This document shows, piece by piece, positions 1 through 5,161 of a stretch of DNA of 5,466 nt (within the stretch, counting starts at the first letter, position 1; every line of letters begins with the position of its first letter). The stretch spans positions 1-5,466 of the forward strand of contig CANIXE010000176.1 in NCBI GenBank assembly GCA_947470885.1, in the 5' to 3' direction. This DNA is from Planctomycetota bacterium. GTDB taxonomy: Bacteria; Planctomycetota; UBA11346. A program made the position numbers and the translations under genes. Under the pieces are notes generated by a model, which had not been told where the DNA came from, made no database searches, and saw only the letters and a list, made by a program, of their open reading frames with translations.

Positions 1-304
1 CACCTGCTGCGTTGCTTCAAACCTCGCATGGCGCTGCCATGCGAGGTTTGAAGCGCGTTGCATCTGCGCACCACTTGCGTTTCCAGACGCACCCTTTGGG
101 TGAAACAACTGTCGAAGAAAAAAGTTGAAAAATACAGCAGGGATTCTGCAAAAAGCCAACTCAACTGCGTTATTAAGGCTGATAGATCCGCTGAATCATG
201 TTGTTCAGCGTGAGCTAGAGTCCTCAGTTTTCCTAGGGTTTCCTCAGGACGTCGCCTTTGACGAGGTCGACTCACCGGGAAAAAATGAGAACGTCGGTGC
301 TGGA
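1..304. other. Gene-free AT-richer intergenic stretch
   Basis: I recognise no gene on either strand here. GC is about 51% over the first 300 bases and only about 40% between 101 and 240, well below the roughly 65% of the neighbouring genes. The stretch contains several short dyads: a perfect 19-bp one at 14-54 (listed separately), a 5-bp one at 90-102 with a TTT centre, and a 7-bp one at 189-210. It also has a purine-rich run around 111-130 and a direct repeat TCCTCAG at 221 and 241. The region lies downstream of the minus-strand dacB stop codon, so it could carry a 3' end or the promoter of a gene left of the window. I find no convincing hairpin plus T-run for terminating dacB. The composition would also fit a decayed foreign segment, but nothing in it is diagnostic. 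Confidence 0.6.
14..54. repeat. Perfect 19-bp inverted repeat with 3-nt spacer
   Basis: The left arm 14-32 (begins GCTTCAAACC) is the exact reverse complement of 36-54, with GCT between. The hexamer GCGTTG lies on both sides as a direct repeat, at 9-14 (sharing one base with the left arm) and 55-60. There is no T-run on either strand, so it does not look like an ordinary rho-independent terminator. It could be a dispersed palindromic repeat, a protein-binding dyad or an RNA hairpin; the sequence does not decide. Confidence 0.85.
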
Positions 305-1681
305 TCAGCTGTCTGACAATGTGCGGAAAATAGCTTCCCGAGTTGCCGGTGCCCAACGAAAATCCCTGGTTTCGCCCTTATTAAATAAAAGAGCAAAGGC
401 GAATTTGCGACCCGATGGCGCATCAACGTAGCCCACCAGGCAAGTAGCCACCGCCAGAGTCCCGGTTTTGACGAATCCCTTGGCCTTGCCCACGTCCTTC
501 AGTTTGAGCGTTGAACGGTAGTCCGCCCCCACCGGGGACCGATGCATCGCCGCCATCACCGCCGCCATCGCCCCGGCGCTCCCCAGATTGCCGTAGCTGA
601 GGCCACTGCCATCAAGAATGGTTATTTCCGCTGCCAGGGGACCGATCAGTTTTTCCAGGATATCTTTGGTCGCCTTTGCCCCTGCGGTGATGGATCCCTC
701 GTGAAAGCGGTCGAAACCCAGGACCCGGAGGGTTTGTTCGCCATAGAAATTCTGGCTGTGCTGATTCATCACCGTCATTGCCGGCAACAGTGGGCTGGCG
801 TGGACAAGAAACAACGGCCCCAGTCGGCGATCCACCGCTCCGGAGCGCACCGTGCCGCTGAGCGTAATTCCCGCCTCGGCGAGAACGGCGCGCAGTTCAT
901 CGCCGGCCAGCAATTCCGGATCCCGCTGGATGGCGAGAGGGAACCACGGCGTCGCTTGGCTGTAGGAACCACTGACGGTGACGGTGTTCGTATCCATAGC
1001 CCGGGTGACGTAGATCGCCTTATCCCCCTTGCCGGCGATGGTTCGGGCCTGGTTGTTCACCAGGATGCGGGCGCTCCGAGGGCGGACCTGGACCTCAGCG
1101 GCCTGGCCAACCCGGGTGGGGACGACCCGAACCTCAATGCAGTTATCATTCCAAGCAAAACCGCTGGCCGGGGCACTGTACCAGCGCTGCTGGTTGTCCT
1201 GGTCCTGGGGATAACTCTCGGGACGGATCGGACCCGTCGTCATCCGATTGTCGATCACAAGATCGCCATCGATGGCGACGACCCCCTGACGCTTGAGGGT
1301 TGCCGCCCATTCCAAGAAGAATTCCGACGGTTTGTCATCAGCGAAATGACCATCCAGGCAGGGATCCCCTCCGCCGATGACTCCAAGTCCAGGAACGCGT
1401 CCTGCGACCACCGGACCAAGACCAACTACCTGGGTGCGGTAGGAAAATTTTGTCCCCAGGTGGGTCAAAGCGGCGGCGGACACCAGGGCCTTGGTGGTGG
1501 AGGCCAGAGACAGGGGTTTATTTGCGTCCCGGGCGAAAATCCGCTGATTGGTGTCCAGGTCGATGATGGCGACCCCGGCCAGTCCGTTCTTCGGTACCCC
1601 ATCGAGGATGCGGTCAAGCCGAGCCGTCAGCTCGGAACCCGCCAGGAGGGTGGACATCAGGGCCAGGATCAGGAAACGCAT
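305..1681 (-). CDS. dacB: D-alanyl-D-alanine carboxypeptidase/endopeptidase, PBP4 type (peptidase family S13)
   Basis: Low-molecular-weight penicillin-binding protein that removes the terminal D-Ala from peptidoglycan pentapeptides and can cut D-Ala-mDAP cross-links, outside the cytoplasmic membrane. All three active-site motifs are visible: S61-T-T-K64 with the nucleophilic Ser and general-base Lys, S309-Q-N311, and K405-T-G407, with the family segment DGSGLS at 357-362. The roughly 245 residues between the first two motifs match the inserted domains typical of PBP4, and the spacing is close to that of E. coli PBP4. Residues 1-16 form a Sec signal peptide (Arg2, then a hydrophobic run ending LLAGS); there is no lipobox Cys. 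Its 458 codons are near the family length. The ATG at 1681 is chosen because the signal peptide follows at once; no clear Shine-Dalgarno precedes it. The gene is divergent from yacG and appears monocistronic. The symbol rests on family resemblance. Confidence 0.93.
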   Translation of the reverse strand: MRFLILALMSTLLAGSELTARLDRILDGVPKNGLAGVAIIDLDTNQRIFARDANKPLSLASTTKALVSAAALTHLGTKFSYRTQVVGLGPVVAGRVPGLGVIGGGDPCLDGHFADDKPSEFFLEWAATLKRQGVVAIDGDLVIDNRMTTGPIRPESYPQDQDNQQRWYSAPASGFAWNDNCIEVRVVPTRVGQAAEVQVRPRSARILVNNQARTIAGKGDKAIYVTRAMDTNTVTVSGSYSQATPWFPLAIQRDPELLAGDELRAVLAEAGITLSGTVRSGAVDRRLGPLFLVHASPLLPAMTVMNQHSQNFYGEQTLRVLGFDRFHEGSITAGAKATKDILEKLIGPLAAEITILDGSGLSYGNLGSAGAMAAVMAAMHRSPVGADYRSTLKLKDVGKAKGFVKTGTLAVATCLVGYVDAPSGRKFAFALLFNKGETRDFRWAPATREAIFRTLSDS

Positions 1682-1705
1682 TGGCCGGGGAGGCTATGAA
1701 ATTCT

Positions 1706-1743
1706 TCCGATGTCCAATCAGCGACCGCTGATTGGACATCGGA
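1706..1743. repeat. Perfect 18-bp inverted repeat in the divergent dacB/yacG intergenic region
   Basis: Arms 1706-1723 and 1726-1743 are exact reverse complements around a central AC. As RNA the innermost pair would open to give a GACC loop. Each arm contains TTGGAC, a -35-like hexamer, once on each strand and pointing towards the gene on that side, but I see no good -10 at the expected distance in either direction. The dyad lies 25 bases upstream of the dacB start and 53 bases upstream of the yacG start. It could be an operator shared by the two transcription units or a member of a dispersed palindromic repeat family. No T-run follows on either strand, which argues against a terminator. Confidence 0.85.
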
Positions 1744-1795
1744 CGGTGCACCGGACGACTCATTGCGAGGGCCGGGTGACGCCAAGACTGCCGCC

Positions 1796-1993
1796 ATGCC
1801 CATCGATCTGCGCTGCCCGATCTGCGGCACCCCCGTGGCGGCCCCCGCCGAAGGTCCCCTGCCGGCCGCCTTCCCGTTCTGTTCGTCCCGCTGCCGGACC
1901 CGTGATCTCGCGGCCTGGGCCGAGGGTCGCTACACCGTGGCCGGCAAGGATCTCCAGGACCTGGTGGACGATCCGGATCTCGACCGGCCATGA
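1796..1993 (+). CDS. yacG: YacG-family zinc-binding protein (DNA gyrase inhibitor family)
   Basis: A 65-residue protein, the same size as E. coli YacG, with the four-Cys zinc knuckle of the family: C7-P-I-C10-G and F28-C29-S-S-R-C33, followed by the signature RTRDLAAWAEGRY at 34-46 and an acidic C-terminus. E. coli YacG binds GyrB and inhibits gyrase. Whether that holds in this organism is inferred from family membership only. In proteobacteria the gene often neighbours coaE; here it heads a plus-strand cluster, and its TGA overlaps the ATG of the glycosyltransferase (ATGA), suggesting translational coupling. The ATG at 1796 is preferred over an in-frame TTG at 1763, since homologous sequence begins just after it; neither has a strong Shine-Dalgarno. 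Confidence 0.88.
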   Translation: MPIDLRCPICGTPVAAPAEGPLPAAFPFCSSRCRTRDLAAWAEGRYTVAGKDLQDLVDDPDLDRP

Positions 1994-3081
1994 TCCCTCT
2001 GCGCATCCTCCACGCTGTGCCGGACCGGGGCTCCCTGGAATACCTGGGGGTCGGGCCCCTCCTCGCGTCCCTCACCGACCTGGGCCAGAGCGTCGCCCAG
2101 TTGCATCGGGAAGATGGCATCCGTTCCCATGTCGTCGGGGAATCCCACCGGATCCCCTGCGATCCCCGCTGGTGGTCGTGGTTGACCGGGGGCCGCAAGC
2201 GCTGCGCCCGGGATGTCGCCCTATGGACGCCAGACCTGATCCACGTCCACACCGCCGGACTGCTGCCGGTCGCCCTCGATCTCTGCCGAGACCTCAGCCT
2301 GGGCCTGGTGGTTTCCACCCTGACCCACGAAGACGCCCACGCCGTGCGCCGCCTGCGGGATCCCCTGATCAGCTGGATCCTGGTCCCCACCGAGGAGCAC
2401 CGGGTCCACCTCACCAGCCGGGCCGGCATCCACCGGGACCGGATCGCGGTGGTTCCCCCGGGGGCAACCTCGCCCAAGACGCCCCGGACCTTCCGGGTGG
2501 AGGCCGGCTGGCGGGTCGGAGCCATCGCCGCGCGCAAGCCAGAGGTGTTTGCTGCCGCCGTGGCCGAACTCCAATCCGCCGGCTTATCTTTGGAAGCAAC
2601 GCTCCACACCGGCCTCCTGGGCAAACGGGCCCGGGAACGGCTGACAGATCGTACGGGTAGCCTGCTGCTGGATGACGGTCCCTTGGGTGCGTTCCTCGCT
2701 ACCCTGGATGTCCTGGTGCTTCCCGAAGCCGGCGATCATTTCATCCCCCTGCTGGTGGCGGCCCAGGTCGCCGGCATCCCGGTGATCACGGTGGCCTCGC
2801 CGGGCATCACCGAGTTACTCCAAGATGGTGAAACCGGTCTGGTCCTCGGATCGGCATCCCAGGAGGCCCTGGGGGATGCTCTGCGTTCCCTCCACGACCG
2901 AGAACGCCGTTCCGCCATGGCCACCGCGGCCCTGCTCCGGGCTGGGGGCAGCTACACCGCGCCCACCATCGCCAGCGCCACCCTGACCGTCTACCGCTCC
3001 TGCCTGGGGCAGAGTGACAGCGGCCACAAGGCGGAAGTCAGCCGCACCTGGCGTCGGATGACCGACAGTCGCCTGGCCTGA
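1990..3081 (+). CDS. Glycosyltransferase, GT-B fold, family 4-like
   Basis: A cytoplasmic or membrane-peripheral enzyme expected to transfer a sugar from a nucleotide-sugar donor; donor and acceptor cannot be read from the sequence. The N-terminal Rossmann half begins RILHAVPDRG (5-14) with HVHTAG at 85-90. The interdomain segment IAVVPPGAT (152-160) is the usual GT4 'V.PxG' strand. The donor-binding half shows GIPVITVASPGITELLQDG (262-280) and TGLVL (282-286). At 363 residues it has normal GT4 length with no frameshift. The odd point is that the EX7E motif is degenerate: by alignment on the conserved AGIP, the two glutamates fall on Asp249 and Ala257. The polar tail after about 340 is unremarkable. 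There is no Shine-Dalgarno, and the start overlaps the yacG stop, so it is probably coupled to yacG. It could be a divergent or altered-mechanism GT4. Confidence 0.85.
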   Translation: MIPLRILHAVPDRGSLEYLGVGPLLASLTDLGQSVAQLHREDGIRSHVVGESHRIPCDPRWWSWLTGGRKRCARDVALWTPDLIHVHTAGLLPVALDLCRDLSLGLVVSTLTHEDAHAVRRLRDPLISWILVPTEEHRVHLTSRAGIHRDRIAVVPPGATSPKTPRTFRVEAGWRVGAIAARKPEVFAAAVAELQSAGLSLEATLHTGLLGKRARERLTDRTGSLLLDDGPLGAFLATLDVLVLPEAGDHFIPLLVAAQVAGIPVITVASPGITELLQDGETGLVLGSASQEALGDALRSLHDRERRSAMATAALLRAGGSYTAPTIASATLTVYRSCLGQSDSGHKAEVSRTWRRMTDSRLA

Positions 3082-3122
3082 GCCACCCGGATCGTCGCTC
3101 CATCGTTCCATCTTGATACAGC

Positions 3123-3144
3123 GATGGATGGGGCACCATCCATC
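3123..3144 (+). promoter_or_regulatory. Hairpin abutting the metF start codon
   Basis: Arms 3123-3131 (GATGGATGG) and 3136-3144 (CCATCCATC) pair perfectly over 9 bp with a GGCA loop, ending two bases before the ATG at 3146. The 5' arm and loop contain the only Shine-Dalgarno-like run (GGATGGGG, 3127-3133 region), so the folded form would hide the ribosome site. The upstream stretch 3100-3112 carries two more CCATC/CCATC-like blocks that could pair with the same 5' arm instead, giving alternative structures. The fold is visible; a regulatory role is inference. Confidence 0.5.
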
Positions 3145-3145
3145 C

Positions 3146-4027
3146 ATGCGCCTCGACCACCTGTTCGCTTCCCAGCCCCGCACCCTGTCCTTCGAATTCT
3201 TCCCGCCGAAGAACGACCGGGCCTGGTACACCCTGGAGGACACCATCGATCACCTGGCTCCCCTGGGGCCGGATTTCGTGTCGGTGACCTATGGTGCGGG
3301 CGGTTCCACCCGCTCTAAAACCCGGGAGGTAATCGAGCATATCCAGAGCAAGGTCAACGTCACGGCGATGGCCCACCTGACCTGCGTCGGCGCCACTCGG
3401 GATGAACTGCGGGCCCTGCTGGATGAATACGCCGCCGCCGGCATTAAGAACCTCCTGGCCCTCCGGGGCGATCCCCCCAAGGGGCAGGAACATTTCGTAC
3501 CCACCGACGGTGGCTGCGCCTATGCCAAGGACTTGCTGGACCTGATCCGCGCCGACGGCCGGTTCAGCAGCCTGTGCGCCGCCTTCCCGGAACGCCATCC
3601 GGAAGCCCCCTCCCGGGAGGCCGACTGGGGGAATCTTGTCGGCAAATTCCAGGCCGGCGCCACCGGGGCCATCACCCAGTGTTTCTTTGATGTGGCGGAT
3701 TACCGGCAGATGCTGGAATGGTTGACGCCCCGCCTGGGCAAAACGCCTCGGATCATCCCCGGCATCCTGCCGATTACCGACTTCAATGCCCTGGAGCGGT
3801 TTTGTGTCCGCTGTGGCGCGAACATTCCCGTTGGGTTGCGCCAGCATCTCGCGCCGTTGGCCCAGAATCCCATCGCCGTGCGCAAGGCGGGGATCGCCTG
3901 GACGGTGAAATTCTGCCGGGATCTGCTGGCCGCCGGGGCCCCGGGCCTGCACCTGTACTGCCTGAACCGATCGACGGCGGCGGCGGAGGTGGTCACGGCG
4001 CTGCGGTTGAGCGGGGATTTGACGTAG
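3146..4027 (+). CDS. metF: 5,10-methylenetetrahydrofolate reductase
   Basis: FAD enzyme reducing 5,10-methylene-THF to 5-methyl-THF, the methyl donor for methionine synthase, in the cytoplasm. The 293 residues form the bacterial catalytic TIM-barrel alone, close to the 296 of E. coli MetF. Visible landmarks are FEFFPPK at 16-22 with the catalytic Glu17 (E. coli Glu28), FVSVTYGAGGS at 44-54, HLTC at 77-80, LRGDPPKG at 106-113 with flavin-tuning Asp109, HPEA at 151-154, ITQCFFD at 176-182 with folate-contact Gln178, and IIPGILPI at 203-210. The ATG at 3146 is chosen over an upstream in-frame TTG (3113) because the family match starts there; the N-terminus is about 11 residues shorter than in E. 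coli before FEFFPP. It lies 64 bases after the glycosyltransferase, in the same direction, so cotranscription is possible but not shown. It ends with TAG. Confidence 0.96.
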   Translation: MRLDHLFASQPRTLSFEFFPPKNDRAWYTLEDTIDHLAPLGPDFVSVTYGAGGSTRSKTREVIEHIQSKVNVTAMAHLTCVGATRDELRALLDEYAAAGIKNLLALRGDPPKGQEHFVPTDGGCAYAKDLLDLIRADGRFSSLCAAFPERHPEAPSREADWGNLVGKFQAGATGAITQCFFDVADYRQMLEWLTPRLGKTPRIIPGILPITDFNALERFCVRCGANIPVGLRQHLAPLAQNPIAVRKAGIAWTVKFCRDLLAAGAPGLHLYCLNRSTAAAEVVTALRLSGDLT

Positions 4028-4073
4028 GATTGAGAGCGAGTCGCGTGCCGGGGGCGCTGACCGGAAGCGCAGA

Positions 4074-4099
4074 CCGGGAGCGCCGGCCTCCAGGCCGGC
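4074..4099 (-). repeat. GC-rich palindromic element, copy A (inverted orientation)
   Basis: This 26-base block is the exact reverse complement of copies B and D. Its core is the 7-bp stem GCCGGCC/GGCCGGC around a 4-base loop, with an asymmetric flank reading GCGCTCCCGG on the minus strand. Its orientation relative to B makes A and B a 26-bp inverted pair separated by 68 bases. Confidence 0.9.
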
Positions 4100-4167
4100 T
4101 CGAGTCGATATGAGCACTCGACGGGCGCTGATCCGAGGCGTTGTGAATGCTACCGGGCACAACCGAT

Positions 4168-4193
4168 GCCGGCCTGGAGGCCGGCGCTCCCGG
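4168..4193 (+). repeat. GC-rich palindromic element, copy B
   Basis: Identical over 26 bases to copy D and to the reverse complement of copy A. The stem is GCCGGCC/GGCCGGC with loop TGGA. It lies inside tandem unit 1. Confidence 0.9.
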
Positions 4194-4251
4194 GAGACGG
4201 CTCCACCACCTGACTACGACCACGTCATAAAGTGGACCGGGCGTTACCGAT

Positions 4252-4277
4252 GCCGGCCAGGCGGCCGGCGCTCCCGG
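4252..4277 (+). repeat. GC-rich palindromic element, copy C (variant loop)
   Basis: Same 26-base layout as copies B and D with both stem arms intact, but the loop reads AGGC instead of TGGA. Changes confined to the loop fit selection on, or recent spread of, a hairpin-forming unit. It lies in tandem unit 2. Confidence 0.88.
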
Positions 4278-4336
4278 GGAGACGGCTCCACCACCTGACT
4301 ACGACCGCGTCTTGAAGTGGACCGGGGGCAACCGAT

Positions 4337-4362
4337 GCCGGCCTGGAGGCCGGCGCTCCCGG
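4337..4362 (+). repeat. GC-rich palindromic element, copy D
   Basis: Exact match to copy B over 26 bases, in the partial third tandem unit. It is the copy nearest the terminator at 4396. Confidence 0.9.
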
Positions 4363-4395
4363 GGGGACAGCTCGGCGCTTCGTCACCACCCACCG

Positions 4396-4430
4396 AAAAG
4401 CCCTCGGCTGCTGAGCAGCCGAGGGCTTTT
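4396..4430. terminator. Bidirectional rho-independent terminator between metF and rplT
   Basis: A 16-bp perfect stem (4396-4411 with 4415-4430) has a TGA loop and a GC-rich middle (GCCCTCGGCTGC). It is flanked by AAAA on the left and TTTTT (4427-4431) on the right, so both transcripts end in a U-tract, five U on the plus strand and four on the minus. It lies 16 bases beyond the rplT stop and is the first such structure after metF. It therefore most clearly ends the rpmI-rplT transcript and also blocks read-through from metF. Confidence 0.9.
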
Positions 4431-4446
4431 TGTTGGAATCAAACCC

Positions 4447-4800
4447 TTAGACGAGGGCGGCCTTGGCCTTGTTGACGATGTCAGCAAAAGCGGCTGGCTG
4501 GGCGATGGCCAGCTCGGAGAGCTGCTTGCGGTCGAGGCGGATGTCCGCCTTGAGCAGGCCAGCGATCAGGCGGCTGTAGGTGACGCCCTGGGCACGGCAG
4601 GCGGTGCTGATACGCCGAATCCAGAGCTGACGGAAGTTGCGCTTCTTCTGCTTGCGGCTGAAGAAGGCCTGGACGTCGGCGCGGCGCAGGGCCTCGCAGA
4701 TCACCCGGTACATTTTGTGACGGCCGCTGTGGAAGCCCCGGGCGCGCTTCTTGATGCGCTTGATCATCCGGTGGCGGGCGGCGCCGTTTGTGGCACGCAT
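4447..4800 (-). CDS. rplT: 50S ribosomal protein L20
   Basis: L20 binds 23S rRNA early in 50S assembly. The 117 residues match the family length and pattern: a basic N-terminal extension with RHRMIKRIKKRARGF (9-23), YRVICEALRRA (31-41), RKQKKRNFRQLWIRRI (49-64) with the hallmark FRQLWI, YSRLIAGL (75-82), LDRKQLSELA (89-98) and KAKAAL at the end. The ATG at 4800 has AAGGA (complement of 4808-4812) seven bases upstream. It lies 74 bases after rpmI on the same strand, the standard rpmI-rplT order. In E. coli and Bacillus, L20 represses this operon through leader RNA. A 6-bp stem (4821-4826 with 4837-4842) lies in the gap between the genes, but I cannot tell whether it binds L20. Confidence 0.97.
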   Translation of the reverse strand: MRATNGAARHRMIKRIKKRARGFHSGRHKMYRVICEALRRADVQAFFSRKQKKRNFRQLWIRRISTACRAQGVTYSRLIAGLLKADIRLDRKQLSELAIAQPAAFADIVNKAKAALV

Positions 4801-4874
4801 GGCAGTATCCTTGTCGCTAGACCCAGACGTGATGACCTGGGTGAGGGCTGGGCCCTACTTGGTGGTTGAAATGC

Positions 4875-5081
4875 TTACGCCTGACCCTTGAGCAGGGCGA
4901 AACGGGCGCGACGAAGGAGGCCCCAGCTGGTGCTGGTGGTCTTCTTCGTGTTATTGCGCATACGCTTCGGGCTACGATCCGCCAGGAGGTGGCGGACGTT
5001 GCACTGGGTGCGCACCAGCTTGCCATTCGCCGTGAGGCGGATGCGGCGCTTGCTGGACTTGTGGCTCTTCATCTTAGGCAT
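4875..5081 (-). CDS. rpmI: 50S ribosomal protein L35
   Basis: A small basic 50S subunit protein of 68 residues. It opens MPKMKSHKSSKRRIR, the family start, followed by TANGKL (17-22) and HLLADRSPKRMRN (31-43), equivalent to the conserved HLL..KS.KRKRN segment. The frame stays open upstream to 5165, but the ATG at 5081 is clearly the start: homology begins exactly there and AAGGA lies six bases before it. The gene sits upstream of rplT and is presumably cotranscribed with it. The usual upstream partner infC is not found in the visible sequence; a metallophosphoesterase lies there instead, 80 bases away. Confidence 0.96.
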   Translation of the reverse strand: MPKMKSHKSSKRRIRLTANGKLVRTQCNVRHLLADRSPKRMRNNTKKTTSTSWGLLRRARFALLKGQA

Positions 5082-5087
5082 GGGACG

Positions 5088-5092
5088 TCCTT
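5088..5092 (-). promoter_or_regulatory. Ribosome binding site of rpmI
   Basis: AAGGA on the minus strand, six bases before the ATG at 5081. It decides the start over the longer open frame that reaches 5165. Confidence 0.8.
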
Positions 5093-5161
5093 GAAGGGGC
5101 GGAGAAGATATAGGGACGGAATGGCCGGCAAGGGGGAACATCCCCCGGCGAAATCCCGGGT

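Larger units (their letters stand above)
4153..4373 (+). repeat. Tandem array of 84-85-bp units (about 2.6 copies)
   Basis: Unit 1 is 4153-4236 (84 bases), unit 2 is 4237-4321 (85 bases), and a partial unit 3 runs from 4322 to about 4373. Each begins CCGGG, then ACCGATGCCGGCC, the palindromic core, GCGCTCCCGG and GACGGCTCCACCACCTGACT (varied in unit 3), and ends near AAGTGGA. Units 1 and 2 differ at roughly nine positions by eye plus one single-base indel. The third unit loses the match after the core. Confidence 0.9.
4028..4395. other. Gene-free intergenic region carrying palindromic repeats
   Basis: This stretch separates metF from the convergent rplT unit. It is very GC-rich and dominated by the repeat elements listed separately. 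Short additional dyads occur at 4054-4070 (GCGCT/AGCGC) and 4100-4121 (TCGAGT/ACTCGA). Open frames here translate the repeats into Arg/Gly/Pro-rich strings and are not credible genes. Confidence 0.8.

Noticed and set aside
273..299. Terminator for dacB (CACCG/CGGTG around a T-run on the minus strand)
   Set aside because: The stem is only 5 bp, the loop is 17 bases, and the T-run lies inside the loop and not after the stem.
125..316. 63-codon plus-strand frame starting with TTG
   Set aside because: It has no recognisable motif and no Shine-Dalgarno, and it overlaps the dacB 3' end. A tiny real gene cannot be excluded but is unsupported.
542..1699. Long plus-strand open frame (385 codons)
   Set aside because: It is antisense to dacB, which carries intact S13 catalytic motifs. 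The antisense product is low-complexity, His/Arg/Gly-rich and has no recognisable family.
1738..1760. Promoter for yacG using TTGGAC at 1732 as -35
   Set aside because: At a 17-base spacing the -10 position reads ACGACT, which does not resemble TATAAT. The promoter class of the organism is unknown.
1548..2660. Long plus-strand open frame (370 codons) and a minus-strand frame at 1614-2624
   Set aside because: Both overlap yacG and the glycosyltransferase in other frames and give Pro/Arg-rich products typical of GC-rich shadow frames.
3038..4162. Minus-strand open frame of 374 codons
   Set aside because: It is antisense to metF, whose catalytic motifs are complete. The product is Gly/Arg/Gln-rich with no family signature.
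4110..4298. Small plus-strand frame with repeated RCRPGGRRSR
   Set aside because: It is a translation of the palindromic tandem repeats. The repeated peptide follows the DNA repeat and not a protein constraint.
4153..4373. CRISPR array
   Set aside because: The units are 84-85 bases long and nearly identical throughout, with no unique spacers between short repeats, and no cas genes are seen.
4312..4869. Plus-strand open frame of 185 codons
   Set aside because: It is antisense to rplT, begins inside the repeat array and runs through the terminator.
5132..5146. Terminator between the metallophosphoesterase and rpmI
   Set aside because: The 6-bp stem with a 3-base loop is real, but no T-run follows it on the minus strand, so I do not call termination.
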